Assembly (NCBI GenBank): GCA_018716505.1
Contig: DVJW01000210.1
Span: 1 to 51,911 of the forward strand
Direction of reading: 5' to 3'
Length of the DNA: 51,911 bases
From: Candidatus Faecaligallichristensenella faecipullorum
GTDB taxonomy: Bacteria; Bacillota; Clostridia; Christensenellales; Aristaeellaceae
The notes below the pieces were generated by a model, which saw only the letters and a list, made by a program, of their open reading frames with translations, was not told the DNA's origin and did no database searches. The position numbers and the translations under genes were made by a program. Of this stretch, positions 31,826-39,802 are shown piece by piece (the stretch's first letter is position 1; each line of letters starts with the position of its first letter).

Positions 31826-33850
31826 TTACACCTCGGGCAGCTCATCTTCACCGGCGATGGCGAACTCATCCAACGAATTGGTGTTGTCCTCCAGCGCCTC
31901 GTCCTCCAACACCTCGCGGATGGACAGGCTGATGCGCTTGGCCTCGGTGTCCACGCTCAGAATCTTCACCCGGATCACATCGCCCACCTTCACCGCATCC
32001 TCCACCTTGGCGATGCGGGTCGGCGCGCACTGGGAGATATGCACCAGGCCATCCAGGCCGGGCTCCAGCTCCACAAAGGCGCCGAAGGTGGTGATGCGAA
32101 CCACCTTGCCCTCCACCACGCTGCCCACCGCGTATTTCTCGCCGGCAACGTCCCAGGGACGGGGCTGGGTGGCCTTGTAGCTCAGGGAAATGCGCTCCTT
32201 TTCGGGATCCAGCGACAGAATCTTGACCGGAATCTTCTGGTTCACCGATACCACGTCAGAGGGCTGCTTTACACGGCCCCAGCTCAGGTCGGTGATATGC
32301 ACCAGGCCATCCACGCCGCCGATATCCACGAAAACGCCGAAGCTGGTCAGACGGCGCACAATGCCCTCCACCACTTCGCCCTCTTTGAGGGTGGCCCAAA
32401 CGGCCTTTTTCTTTTCGGCTTCTTCGGCCAACAGCACGGCCTTGCGGGAGCAGACGATGCGCTTCTTGGCTTTGTCCACTTCGATGATCTTGAGCTTCAT
32501 TTCCTTGCCCACGAAGTCCTCGATCTTTTCGACGTAGTGCTTGGAAAGCTGAGAGGCCGGGATGAACGCGCGAATGCCCATGACATTGGCGATCAGGCCG
32601 CCCTTGACGGCCTCCTTGCCCACGCCATCCACATATTCATCGGCTTCGCTCTTGGCGACGATGGCGTCCCAGTTCTTGCGGTTCACGATATTGCGCTGGC
32701 TCAAGAGCACGTTGCCCTCGCCGTCGTTTACCTTGACCACTTCGACCTCGATCTCGTCGCCAACTTTGACATCGGTCGAGGAGAGGTCAGACTTTTTGAC
32801 CAGACCGTCAGCCTTGTAGCCTACATTGACGCAAACTTCGTCATCGGTGATCTGGACTACAGTGCCAACGATGGTCTGTCCGGGGCGAATCTGCACCAGA
32901 GTCTTTTCCACATCGGCCATGAAGTCAGACTCTGCCATGGTCTCGGCGGGTTCCTGAGAAGCGATTTCGGCAGTGTCGACGGCCTGATCCTGTTTCTCGA
33001 TGTCGTTCATTCGTGTTACAACCTCCTTAAATGTACCATCCGGCGTGGAAGCGCCGGCTGTAATACCGATGGAATCCCCCGGGAGGATTGTAAGGCGCTT
33101 TGCCTCCTCCAGGGTTTGAACCAAATAGGTTCGAGGGCAAAAGCCGCTGCAAAGCGACTGAAGCTTTTGGGTATTGGAACTGTTCTTACCGCCCACAACC
33201 ACCATCACATCGACCTTTTTGGCGATTTCCACGGCCTCGGATTGGCGCTTGGCGGTGGTGGAACAGATGGTATTATGAATTTCAGGTTCGGTCACGCGCG
33301 CCTGAATAGCCGCGCATACCGAGGCAAAGCGCTCCTGGGTGATGGTGGTTTGAGCAACCACCAAGGGATGGAGCAGATTTTCAAGCCCCATGGCCTCTTC
33401 GGCGGAATACACCGCCCGGCCCAATGCCCGCGCCCAGCCCAGGATTCCCTGGACTTCGGGGTGGCTGGCCTCGCCCACCACGATCACCGCGCGGCCCTGA
33501 CTGGAAGCTATATCGGCCAGGTCGTGAATGCGCTTCACAAAGGGGCAGGTGGCGTCCTCGATCAAAAGACCGCGGGCCTTCAGCGCCTCCATTACCGCGC
33601 GTCCCACCCCGTGGGAGCGGATAATCACCCGGCTGTCCGCGGGAATTTGGTCTGCTTCCTCCACCGGAAGCACCCCACGCGCCGCCAGGGAGGAGACCAC
33701 CTCCGGGTTATGGATAATCGGGCCCAGGGTATAGACCCGCTCCGCCTGACCCGACAGGCGCCCGGCGACCTCAACGGCCCTGCGCACCCCGAAACAGAAT
33801 CCGGCGTGGCGGGCTACGATCACCCGCCGCTTTTCATTTTCCCCGTTCAT
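31826..33850 (-). CDS. ispH-rpsA: Fused IspH (HMBPP reductase) and ribosomal protein S1
   Basis: 674 residues. Residues 1-280 are 4-hydroxy-3-methylbut-2-enyl diphosphate reductase, the last step of the MEP isoprenoid route. The iron-sulfur cysteines are all present: C19 (GFCFGV), C102 (ATCPF) and C196 (NTICSTT). From about residue 310 there are four S1 RNA-binding domains; the third and fourth are canonical (TSFGVFVDIGGVDGLVHITDLSW and TTFGAFVELEPGLDGLVHIS). An acidic tail ends the protein. The fusion is known in Clostridia. A strong ribosome site inside the gene may also give a separate S1. Confidence 0.95.
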   Translation of the reverse strand: MNGENEKRRVIVARHAGFCFGVRRAVEVAGRLSGQAERVYTLGPIIHNPEVVSSLAARGVLPVEEADQIPADSRVIIRSHGVGRAVMEALKARGLLIEDATCPFVKRIHDLADIASSQGRAVIVVGEASHPEVQGILGWARALGRAVYSAEEAMGLENLLHPLVVAQTTITQERFASVCAAIQARVTEPEIHNTICSTTAKRQSEAVEIAKKVDVMVVVGGKNSSNTQKLQSLCSGFCPRTYLVQTLEEAKRLTILPGDSIGITAGASTPDGTFKEVVTRMNDIEKQDQAVDTAEIASQEPAETMAESDFMADVEKTLVQIRPGQTIVGTVVQITDDEVCVNVGYKADGLVKKSDLSSTDVKVGDEIEVEVVKVNDGEGNVLLSQRNIVNRKNWDAIVAKSEADEYVDGVGKEAVKGGLIANVMGIRAFIPASQLSKHYVEKIEDFVGKEMKLKIIEVDKAKKRIVCSRKAVLLAEEAEKKKAVWATLKEGEVVEGIVRRLTSFGVFVDIGGVDGLVHITDLSWGRVKQPSDVVSVNQKIPVKILSLDPEKERISLSYKATQPRPWDVAGEKYAVGSVVEGKVVRITTFGAFVELEPGLDGLVHISQCAPTRIAKVEDAVKVGDVIRVKILSVDTEAKRISLSIREVLEDEALEDNTNSLDEFAIAGEDELPEV
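33008..33028 (-). promoter_or_regulatory. Internal ribosome-binding site and start in ispH-rpsA
   Basis: On the minus strand AAGGAGGT (33028-33021) is followed after 10 nt by an in-frame ATG (33010-33008). It lies exactly at the junction between the IspH and S1 parts (codon 281, MNDIEKQDQ). Translation here would give a 394-residue free S1 protein. Confidence 0.6.
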
Positions 33851-33912
33851 GGCGTCTGACTCCCCGCCTGTTGGTTACAGCTTACTACATAACAAGAATT
33901 ATTTCGCGTTTC

Positions 33913-33940
33913 ATTATATAATTCCTGCAAGTTTGGAAAT
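33913..33940 (-). promoter_or_regulatory. Probable promoter of ispH-rpsA
   Basis: An AT-rich 100-nt patch in GC-rich surroundings carries a perfect TATAAT on the minus strand (33913-33918). The -35 is weak (TTTCCA-like). A second TATAAT lies about 25 nt further upstream. No other feature is seen in 33851-34040. Confidence 0.5.
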
Positions 33941-34040
33941 TATACATAAATTTAACAATAAAAATCGGCTTTTGACCCATTTCACCGGGAAACAGGCGCG
34001 CCTGGACCGGCGCAAACGCAGAAACGCAGGAAAAACTTCA

Positions 34041-34643
34041 TCAATGCCCGGGCAGGGATTTCCGCTCGGGCTCCAGCGCCCAAAGCGCCTCGCTTAACCG
34101 GGTGGTGGTTTCCGAAATGAGCTTGGAATCCAATTTGGGCGCGCGCTCCAGGGCGATGGGCGATCCGATAATCAGGCGGTTTTTCCTGAACAACCGGTAG
34201 CCGTCGATGTACACCGGAACCAAGGTGGCCCCGCTCTTGAGCGCGATGAGCGACACCCCGTTTTCCATCTTCATATGGCCCTTGGACAGATCCCGGGTGC
34301 CCTGGGGAAAGATGCCCAGCACCTCGCTTTCCTTGAGCACCGAAAGGGAGGAGCGGATGGCGTTCATGTCCGAACCGCCCCGATCCACCGGGAACGCGCC
34401 CAGAGAGCGGAACAACCGATTAAAGAACTTGCCCGAAAACAGCTCTTTCTTGGCCATAAAGTGAATCGGGCGCTTGAACCCGATGGCCACGGCGATGGGG
34501 TCGCGCAGGGAAATATGGTTGCCATACACGATCAGCGCCCCGGTTTCGGGCACATGCTCCCGGCCCACCACCTCCATGGGAAACAGCAGGCGCAGGGCGT
34601 TGCAGGCCAAGGCATGGGCGAAGCGGTAGAATTTTTCGTTCAT
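34041..34643 (-). CDS. plsC: 1-acyl-glycerol-3-phosphate acyltransferase (PlsC family)
   Basis: 200 residues. It makes phosphatidic acid from lysophosphatidic acid at the membrane. The catalytic HX4D motif is NHISLRDP, followed by the acceptor motif FPVDRGG and GIFPQGTRD, the usual acyltransferase blocks. It starts 7 nt after cmk. The order cmk-plsC-ispH-rpsA is a common Clostridia arrangement. Confidence 0.92.
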   Translation of the reverse strand: MNEKFYRFAHALACNALRLLFPMEVVGREHVPETGALIVYGNHISLRDPIAVAIGFKRPIHFMAKKELFSGKFFNRLFRSLGAFPVDRGGSDMNAIRSSLSVLKESEVLGIFPQGTRDLSKGHMKMENGVSLIALKSGATLVPVYIDGYRLFRKNRLIIGSPIALERAPKLDSKLISETTTRLSEALWALEPERKSLPGH

Positions 34644-34649
34644 AGGCGC

Positions 34650-35327
34650 TTATCCCCCTATTTTTTCTCGAAGCAGGGCCTCGGCCGCTTCCACCACCTG
34701 CTCGATATCCATGCCGGTGCTGTCCAGCTTGACCGCGTCCTCAGCCCGGCGGAGGGGGGAGGCGGCCCGGTGGGAATCGTTGTAATCCCGCTCCAGCATC
34801 TGGCGCTGAAGGGCCTCAAACTCCACCTCTTCGCCCTTTTGTCTGAGCTCCTCAAACCTGCGCCGGGCGCGCTCATGGGCCGAAGCGGTCAAAAAGATTT
34901 TTAAAGTGGCGTCGGGCAGCACCGCGGTGCCGATGTCCCGGCCATCCATGACCACGCTGCGCTGGCTGGCCATTTCGCGCTGCATGGCCACCAGGCGCTC
35001 CCGCACCTCGGGAATGGCCGCCACCTGGGAAGCGGCCGGAGAGACGGGGTTCTCCCGAATGGCCTCGCTCACATCCTGACCGTTTAAAAGCACCCGCTGG
35101 CCCGCGTCGGTGAAGCGGATTTCAATGTCGATTTCATCCAATAGCGGGATCACCTGATCCTTGGCGCTGGGCTGGGCCCCGGCGTTCAATACATACAGCG
35201 CCACCGCCCGGTACATGGCCCCGGTATCCAGATAGGTGATCCCCAATCGCTGGGCCAGCGCCCGGGCAATGGTGGATTTTCCGGCCCCGGAGGGGCCGTC
35301 AAGGGCAATGGAAAAGCGTTGATTCAT
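34650..35327 (-). CDS. cmk: Cytidylate kinase
   Basis: 225 residues. It phosphorylates CMP and dCMP. The P-loop ALDGPSGAGKSTIARALA is at residues 8-25, followed by YLDTGAMYRAVA. The CMP-binding insertion has VVMDGRDIGTAV, and the LID region holds SAHERARRRFEE. RBS GGAGCAAGCAAAAT. It lies between the HutP-family gene and plsC. Confidence 0.95.
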   Translation of the reverse strand: MNQRFSIALDGPSGAGKSTIARALAQRLGITYLDTGAMYRAVALYVLNAGAQPSAKDQVIPLLDEIDIEIRFTDAGQRVLLNGQDVSEAIRENPVSPAASQVAAIPEVRERLVAMQREMASQRSVVMDGRDIGTAVLPDATLKIFLTASAHERARRRFEELRQKGEEVEFEALQRQMLERDYNDSHRAASPLRRAEDAVKLDSTGMDIEQVVEAAEALLREKIGG

Positions 35328-35349
35328 ATTTTGCTTGCTCCTTACTCAA

Positions 35350-35772
35350 TTATATGGCACGATGGCCCAGTCCGATGGCCACCTCGTTTAAGTGCAGTAG
35401 TCCGATGCCGAAGAATATGGCCACGGCAATGTTGTTGCCCGAGCGGGCGATGCCGATTTTTCCGCCCACGTTTAAGCCGATGGCCTTGGTCATCACCTGA
35501 GAAAGGGCCTCGCGGGTGGCCCCGGCCACCGATCCTTCCTCATGATAGGCGGTGTCCGAAATCACGCCCTCGCGCTTGGCCGCCACCACCGCGCGCTCCA
35601 CGATGCGCATGACCGAGGAGATAAACTCGCCGCCGTAGTCCACGGCCGCGGCCTTGACGCCGTCCTGCATGAGCTCCAGCTTGAGCTGTTTTTCCTCTTC
35701 CCGGGTGCGCGACATGCACATGAGCACCGCGGCACGGGACACGGTCCGGCTTCCGCTGATATTGGTATCCAT
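35350..35772 (-). CDS. HutP-family protein
   Basis: 140 residues. HutP of Bacillus is an RNA-binding antiterminator of histidine catabolism. The match here is over the full length: SRAAVLMCMSRTREEE, a central helix VMRIVERAVVAAKREGVI, and the C-terminal IGLGHRAI resembling GVGINHI. By memory, the metal-binding histidines in Bacillus HutP are in ESH and YH; here the aligned text is EEG and AG, so metal and histidine dependence may differ. No hut genes are nearby; the gene sits in a cmk operon. The track start 35778 is a TTG too close to AGGAGG. ATG 35772 is better spaced. Confidence 0.78.
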   Translation of the reverse strand: MDTNISGSRTVSRAAVLMCMSRTREEEKQLKLELMQDGVKAAAVDYGGEFISSVMRIVERAVVAAKREGVISDTAYHEEGSVAGATREALSQVMTKAIGLNVGGKIGIARSGNNIAVAIFFGIGLLHLNEVAIGLGHRAI

Positions 35773-35813
35773 ATTCAAAGCCTCCTTTGGGGGCGCGAGG
35801 CGCTCCCGCCCCT

Positions 35814-37052
35814 TTATCTTTCGAGGGCGCCGGCCGCCGCGCTTCCGGCCAGGGCCCCGGTGGAAAAGGCGATTTGCAGGTTAAACCCGCCGGTGAGCGC
35901 GTCCACGTCCAGCACTTCGCCCGCAAAGTACAGCGCGGGCGCGAGTTTTGATTCCATGGTGGAGGGGTTGACCTGTTTAACCGAAACCCCGCCTCGGGTG
36001 ATGATGGCCTCCTCCAGGGGGCGGAAGCGCTTTACCGTAAGGGGCAGATGTTTCAACAGGTTTTTCAGCGCGCCGCGCTGGGCCGCGGTCACCGAATGCA
36101 CCGGTTGGGCCGGGGAAAGGCCGGCAAGCCGCGCCATCATCAGGGCCAGGTTATGGGGGGCCAGGCCGTCCAGCACGCTGATCAGCTGCTTTCGGGACAT
36201 CTCCTTGAAATCCCGAAGCAGCCGGTTGTCCAACGTTTCCTCGCTCAGCGCGGGCTTCAAATCGATAAAGAGCGGCAGGCCCATGGGCTCGTCGGGCAGA
36301 TAGCTGGACAACGAAAGGCACAGCGGGCCGCTCAAACCGAAATGGGTAAACAACAGTTCGCCCAGCTCGGAAAAGATCTTTTTCTTCCCTTTATAGTAGT
36401 TGAGCGTCACGTTTTTCAGGGAAAGGCCCATGAGCTCGCCCGGCCATTCCTCCACGGTTTCCAGGGGAATCAGCGCCGGGCAGGGCGGAACGATATCATG
36501 GCCCAGGGACCGGGCGAAGGCATAGCCGTCCCCGGTGGAGCCGGTGGCGCTGTCGCTCTTGCCCCCGGTGGCCACGATCACCGCGTCCGCCTTCTGAATC
36601 GCGCCGCCCAGGTATTGGACGCCCGCCACCCGGCCGGATTGGAGGCAGAGCGCCTGGATTTCGCTGTTTAAACGGATATCCACGCCCCAACGCGTGAGCT
36701 CCCGCTCCAGGGCGCGGGTGATGTCGCTGGAGCGGTCCGAGGCCGGAAATACCCGGCCGCCCCGCTCCACCTTCAGCTTTACCCCCAGCGATTCCATCAG
36801 GGCCATCAGATCGCGGTTGTCAAAATGACTGTAAGCCGAATACAGAAACCGGGGATTGCGGGGAACATGGGCAAAAAAGCCGTCCGCATCCGCGTCGTTG
36901 GTCAGATTGCAGCGGCCCTTGCCGGTTATGTAGAGCTTTTTGCCCAGCTTTTCGTTGTGCTCGGCCAAGGTTACATGGGCCCCGGCCTTGCGGGCGCTCA
37001 GCGCGGCCATCATGCCCGCGGCGCCGCCGCCGATAACAATGATCTCCTTCAT
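35814..37052 (-). CDS. YhiN/HI0933-family flavoprotein
   Basis: 412 residues. An NAD(P)/FAD-dependent oxidoreductase-like protein of unknown substrate. The Rossmann motif IGGGAAGMMAALSARKAGAHV is at residues 6-26, then KLGKKLYITGKGRCNLTN, which is highly conserved in this family. VIVATGGKS marks the second FAD contact and FAGEVLDVDALTGGFNLQIA the C-terminal FAD loop. Its ATG overlaps the stop of the RpiR regulator by 4 nt. Confidence 0.92.
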   Translation of the reverse strand: MKEIIVIGGGAAGMMAALSARKAGAHVTLAEHNEKLGKKLYITGKGRCNLTNDADADGFFAHVPRNPRFLYSAYSHFDNRDLMALMESLGVKLKVERGGRVFPASDRSSDITRALERELTRWGVDIRLNSEIQALCLQSGRVAGVQYLGGAIQKADAVIVATGGKSDSATGSTGDGYAFARSLGHDIVPPCPALIPLETVEEWPGELMGLSLKNVTLNYYKGKKKIFSELGELLFTHFGLSGPLCLSLSSYLPDEPMGLPLFIDLKPALSEETLDNRLLRDFKEMSRKQLISVLDGLAPHNLALMMARLAGLSPAQPVHSVTAAQRGALKNLLKHLPLTVKRFRPLEEAIITRGGVSVKQVNPSTMESKLAPALYFAGEVLDVDALTGGFNLQIAFSTGALAGSAAAGALER

Positions 37053-37927
37053 TTTTCGCCCTGCACCCGCTCTTTATTCAGATAGACCTTATATTCGTCC
37101 CAGATATCTTCCAATTGATCGAAATACTGGGTGACCTGTTGCCGCCGGCGCTGGCCCAAAGCCACAATCAGCGCGTTGATGACCGAGAGCGGGGCGGCCA
37201 GCGAATCCACGAACGAAGCCATTTCGCTCTTGGCGGTCAGGCAGAGGTCGGCCGCCGAGTGCAGGGGGGAGAGCGGGCCGTCGGTTATGGCCACCAGGGT
37301 GGCGTTGCGGCTGCGGGCGAACTGCATGGCTTCCAGGGTCCGGGCCGAATAGCGGGGAAAGCTGATGCCGATGAGCAGATCGCCCTCGTCGATGCGGGAA
37401 AGCTGCTCGAACACATCGCTGATGCCCGAGGTCACCAGGTGCACATTTTTAAATACGAATTTTAAATAGTGGGTCAAAAATTGCGCCAGCGGCGCCGAGG
37501 CGCGCAGGCCCAAAACATAAATATCATTGGCGTTTAAAATGCGCTCCACCACATTTTCGAAGACTTGGACATCCAATTCGTCGATGGTGGACCGGATGTT
37601 TTGCATATCGGCCTTGAGCACCTTGGAGAGCACCTGGGTTTGATCCATATCCGAGGTCATCTCAAAGCGCTGGGAGGCGGTAAGCCGGTGGCGGATCAGT
37701 TCCTGGAGCGCCTTTTGCAGCTGGGGATAGCCTTCGTAACCCAGGGCTGAGGCAAACCGCACCACCGTGGACTCGCTTACCCCCACATACTCGCCCAAAC
37801 GGGAGGCGGTCATAAAGGCGGCCTTGTCATAGTGGCTGACGATGCATTCGGCGATGCGCCGGTGGCTTTTTGAAAGTTTTTTCCCGCTCTGATTCAATCG
37901 CTGAATGATCTCATGAGCGTTTTCCAT
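37049..37927 (-). CDS. MurR/RpiR-family transcriptional regulator
   Basis: 292 residues. N-terminal helix-turn-helix (TASRLGEYVGVSESTVVRFASALGY, about residues 40-64) and C-terminal SIS sugar-phosphate-binding domain (VLGLRASAPLAQF, IGISFPRYSARTLEAM). Members answer to phosphosugars. GGAGGATTAACATC precedes the ATG. It has its own promoter and an inverted repeat about 120 nt upstream that could be its operator. The target genes are not evident; the co-transcribed genes are housekeeping. Confidence 0.92.
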   Translation of the reverse strand: MENAHEIIQRLNQSGKKLSKSHRRIAECIVSHYDKAAFMTASRLGEYVGVSESTVVRFASALGYEGYPQLQKALQELIRHRLTASQRFEMTSDMDQTQVLSKVLKADMQNIRSTIDELDVQVFENVVERILNANDIYVLGLRASAPLAQFLTHYLKFVFKNVHLVTSGISDVFEQLSRIDEGDLLIGISFPRYSARTLEAMQFARSRNATLVAITDGPLSPLHSAADLCLTAKSEMASFVDSLAAPLSVINALIVALGQRRRQQVTQYFDQLEDIWDEYKVYLNKERVQGEK

Positions 37928-37966
37928 GATGTTAATCCTCCTTGAAGGCGTTCATACTCCTGCCCT

Positions 37967-37995
37967 ATTGTACGACACTTATGAAAAATTTGCAA
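37967..37995 (-). promoter_or_regulatory. Promoter of the rpiR-yhiN-hutP-cmk-plsC run
   Basis: On the minus strand TTGCAA (37990-37995), a 17-nt spacer and TACAAT (37967-37972). Confidence 0.75.
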
Positions 37996-38051
37996 TAAGG
38001 AGCGGCGGATCCGGCAAATTTATTGGATTTTTCCGGATAAAGCCCATATGC

Positions 38052-38070
38052 TTGCATAATTGGTATGCAA
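38052..38070. promoter_or_regulatory. Inverted repeat, operator candidate
   Basis: TTGCATA-ATTGG-TATGCAA is a perfect 7-bp inverted repeat between the divergent rpiR and HAD genes. Confidence 0.45.
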
Positions 38071-38150
38071 TTTTTCAAAATGAGCCATTGAACTGCCGAA
38101 GCGGGGAGAAAATTGAATATGAACTTTTACCCGGCCTTTTCCTGTTTTTC

Positions 38151-38179
38151 TTGACGGGGATTCAGGGGCATGCTATGCT
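38151..38179 (+). promoter_or_regulatory. Promoter of the HAD gene
   Basis: TTGACG (38151-38156), 17 nt, TATGCT (38174-38179). The -35 overlaps the very long upstream extension given by the ORF track, so that extension is not coding. Confidence 0.75.
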
Positions 38180-38213
38180 GAAAAGACATAAGAACAAGAA
38201 AGGCATGAAACAG

Positions 38214-38873
38214 ATGAACCAAAGCAAAGCCTTTATTTTTGATATGGATGGGTTGCTCTTTGATACCGAAAACCTGGGCATACGCGCCTCCATCGAGGTG
38301 GGCAAGGCGCTGGGTTATCCCATCACCAGGGATCTGGTGTTGAAGGTCATCGGGGTGACCCATGCGGCCTGCGAAGCCACCTATCGCGCGGCCATTCCAC
38401 AGTTCGACGGCCAGCGCTTTTTCCCGGCCTTTGCCCAGTGGATGCAGGAAACCGTTAAAAAAGAGGGCTTGGGGATTAAAGAGGGGGTAAAGCCCCTGAT
38501 TTCTTTCCTGAGGGAAGGGGGATTTCCCTGCGCCCTGGCCTCGTCCAGCCCCATGGAATTGATTGAATTTTATCTCGAACGGGCGGACATGACCGGTTGG
38601 TTTGACCAGGTGGTGTCCGGGACCATGGTGAAAAGGTCCAAACCCGCGCCGGATATCTTCCTTTTGGCCGCCCGGAAGATGGGGGTGGAACCCGAACGCT
38701 GCATGGTGTTTGAAGATTCCATCAACGGGGTCAAGGCCGGCCGGGCCGCGGGCATGAGGGTTTGCATGGTGCCTGATTTGATTCCCTATACGCCGGATCT
38801 GGCCGGGTATGTGGATTGGCTCAAGCCCACGCTTCAGGCCGCGCTGGACAGTCTGAAGGAAGAAATGAAATAG
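38214..38873 (+). CDS. HAD-family hydrolase, beta-phosphoglucomutase-like
   Basis: 219 residues. Motif I FIFDMDGLLFDTE gives the nucleophile and acid aspartates. The cap is helical, motif II is ALASSSP, the lysine lies in VKRSKPAPDIF, and motif III is VFEDSINGVKAG. Likely a sugar-phosphate phosphatase or mutase; the substrate is unknown. The track begins at 37926, upstream of the promoter. I use the ATG at 38214, which has AAAGG 10 nt upstream and the normal MNQSKAFIFDMDG start; ATG 38205 is an alternative. Divergent from the RpiR regulator. Confidence 0.88.
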   Translation: MNQSKAFIFDMDGLLFDTENLGIRASIEVGKALGYPITRDLVLKVIGVTHAACEATYRAAIPQFDGQRFFPAFAQWMQETVKKEGLGIKEGVKPLISFLREGGFPCALASSSPMELIEFYLERADMTGWFDQVVSGTMVKRSKPAPDIFLLAARKMGVEPERCMVFEDSINGVKAGRAAGMRVCMVPDLIPYTPDLAGYVDWLKPTLQAALDSLKEEMK

Positions 38874-38925
38874 AAAAAACAGGCGGAGCTATTTCGTACA
38901 GGCGCGGCAGCAACGCAATGAGGAC

Positions 38926-38954
38926 GCGGTTGGAGAGAAAAACTTTCCAACCGC
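38926..38954. terminator. Hairpin between HAD and XRE genes
   Basis: GCGGTTGGA / TCCAACCGC with an 11-nt loop, lacking a clean T-run (GTTTAATTTT follows on plus). Probable weak terminator for the convergent genes. Confidence 0.5.
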
Positions 38955-38965
38955 ATGGGCGTCGT

Positions 38966-39589
38966 TTAATTTTCGATACCGAGCAAGATGGTTTTAATCT
39001 GCCGGTTTATTTCCTCTTCGCTCATTTCTTTGGACATTAGCGGCTGAATGACCTCGCGGCTTTCTCTGATATGGGGCAGCGAGGTGGCCAGCGCGCCCGC
39101 CTTTTCGGTCTTGCCGCATTTCAAATATAAGAAGCAGAGCGCGGCCCGAATGGTCGCTTTTTGTTTTTCATTGATCGATAGCGGCAGTCCTTTTTCCATC
39201 AGGTCAATGGCTTCCTCGGATTTTCCCTGCAAGGCCAACACCCCGCCCAGCCCAAGCATCATATCGGGCTTGTTTGGGTATCTCAGCAAGGCGTCACGAT
39301 AAACCGTTTCGGCAGACTTGTAATCGCCGCTTTGCTGAAATTCCGTTGCCGTTTTATGAATGTTATACCGCGTTTGTTCCGAACGGATAGTATCCATGCC
39401 TATAAGCTCATCGATACTCGTTTCCAGTATATTCGCCAAAGCGGGCAAAAAGGTAATATCGGGATAGCTTTCCCCTCGTTCCCATTTTGAAACGCTCTGT
39501 GGGGTAATATGAAGGAATTCCGCAATATCCTCTTGCGTTAGATTTTTGGCGATGCGGAACCTTTTTAGATTTTCGGATAGATACAACAA
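38966..39589 (-). CDS. XRE-family regulator with TPR-like C-terminus
   Basis: 207 residues. Residues 1-65 are an XRE helix-turn-helix (LKRFRIAKNLTQEDIAEFLHITPQSVSKWERG is the signature; HTH at about 17-37). The C-terminal half is helical with TPR-like repeats (GDYKSAETVYRDALLRYPNKP), as in peptide- or partner-responsive regulators. TTG start with AAAGGCGG upstream. The gene and its flanks are visibly less GC-rich than the neighbours, which suggests separate acquisition. The target is unknown. Confidence 0.88.
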   Translation of the reverse strand: MLYLSENLKRFRIAKNLTQEDIAEFLHITPQSVSKWERGESYPDITFLPALANILETSIDELIGMDTIRSEQTRYNIHKTATEFQQSGDYKSAETVYRDALLRYPNKPDMMLGLGGVLALQGKSEEAIDLMEKGLPLSINEKQKATIRAALCFLYLKCGKTEKAGALATSLPHIRESREVIQPLMSKEMSEEEINRQIKTILLGIEN

Positions 39590-39621
39590 GACAACGCCGC
39601 CTTTCCATTGGATTTTTCTGT

Positions 39622-39651
39622 ATTATACCTGCAAGCATGGCCGATGAGCAA
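39622..39651 (-). promoter_or_regulatory. Promoter of the XRE gene
   Basis: On the minus strand TTGCTC (39646-39651), 18 nt, TATAAT (39622-39627), about 35 nt before the start codon. Confidence 0.7.
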
Positions 39652-39721
39652 TGACGCGTTCGTTGATATCCATTCAACTTGGTAAAATAAGCATACCACA
39701 TACCTTTGGAAGGCAAACTTG

Positions 39722-39753
39722 AAAAAAGGATGCTGTTCTGGCAAACGGCATCC
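39722..39753 (-). terminator. Terminator of the 624-residue gene
   Basis: On the minus strand GGATGC-GTT / AAC-GCATCC is followed by TTTTTT, just after the stop at 39803. Confidence 0.8.
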
Positions 39754-39802
39754 TCTTTTATCGCTGCGGAACGCCATCCCTTGATGCGTCCCGCCCTTTT
39801 TG

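Noticed and set aside
31760-33859. 699-codon plus-strand ORF
   Set aside because: Antisense shadow of ispH-rpsA, whose motifs are unmistakable.
37926-38213. N-terminal extension of the HAD protein
   Set aside because: It covers the promoter TTGACG/TATGCT and the rpiR promoter region and is not similar to any HAD N-terminus.
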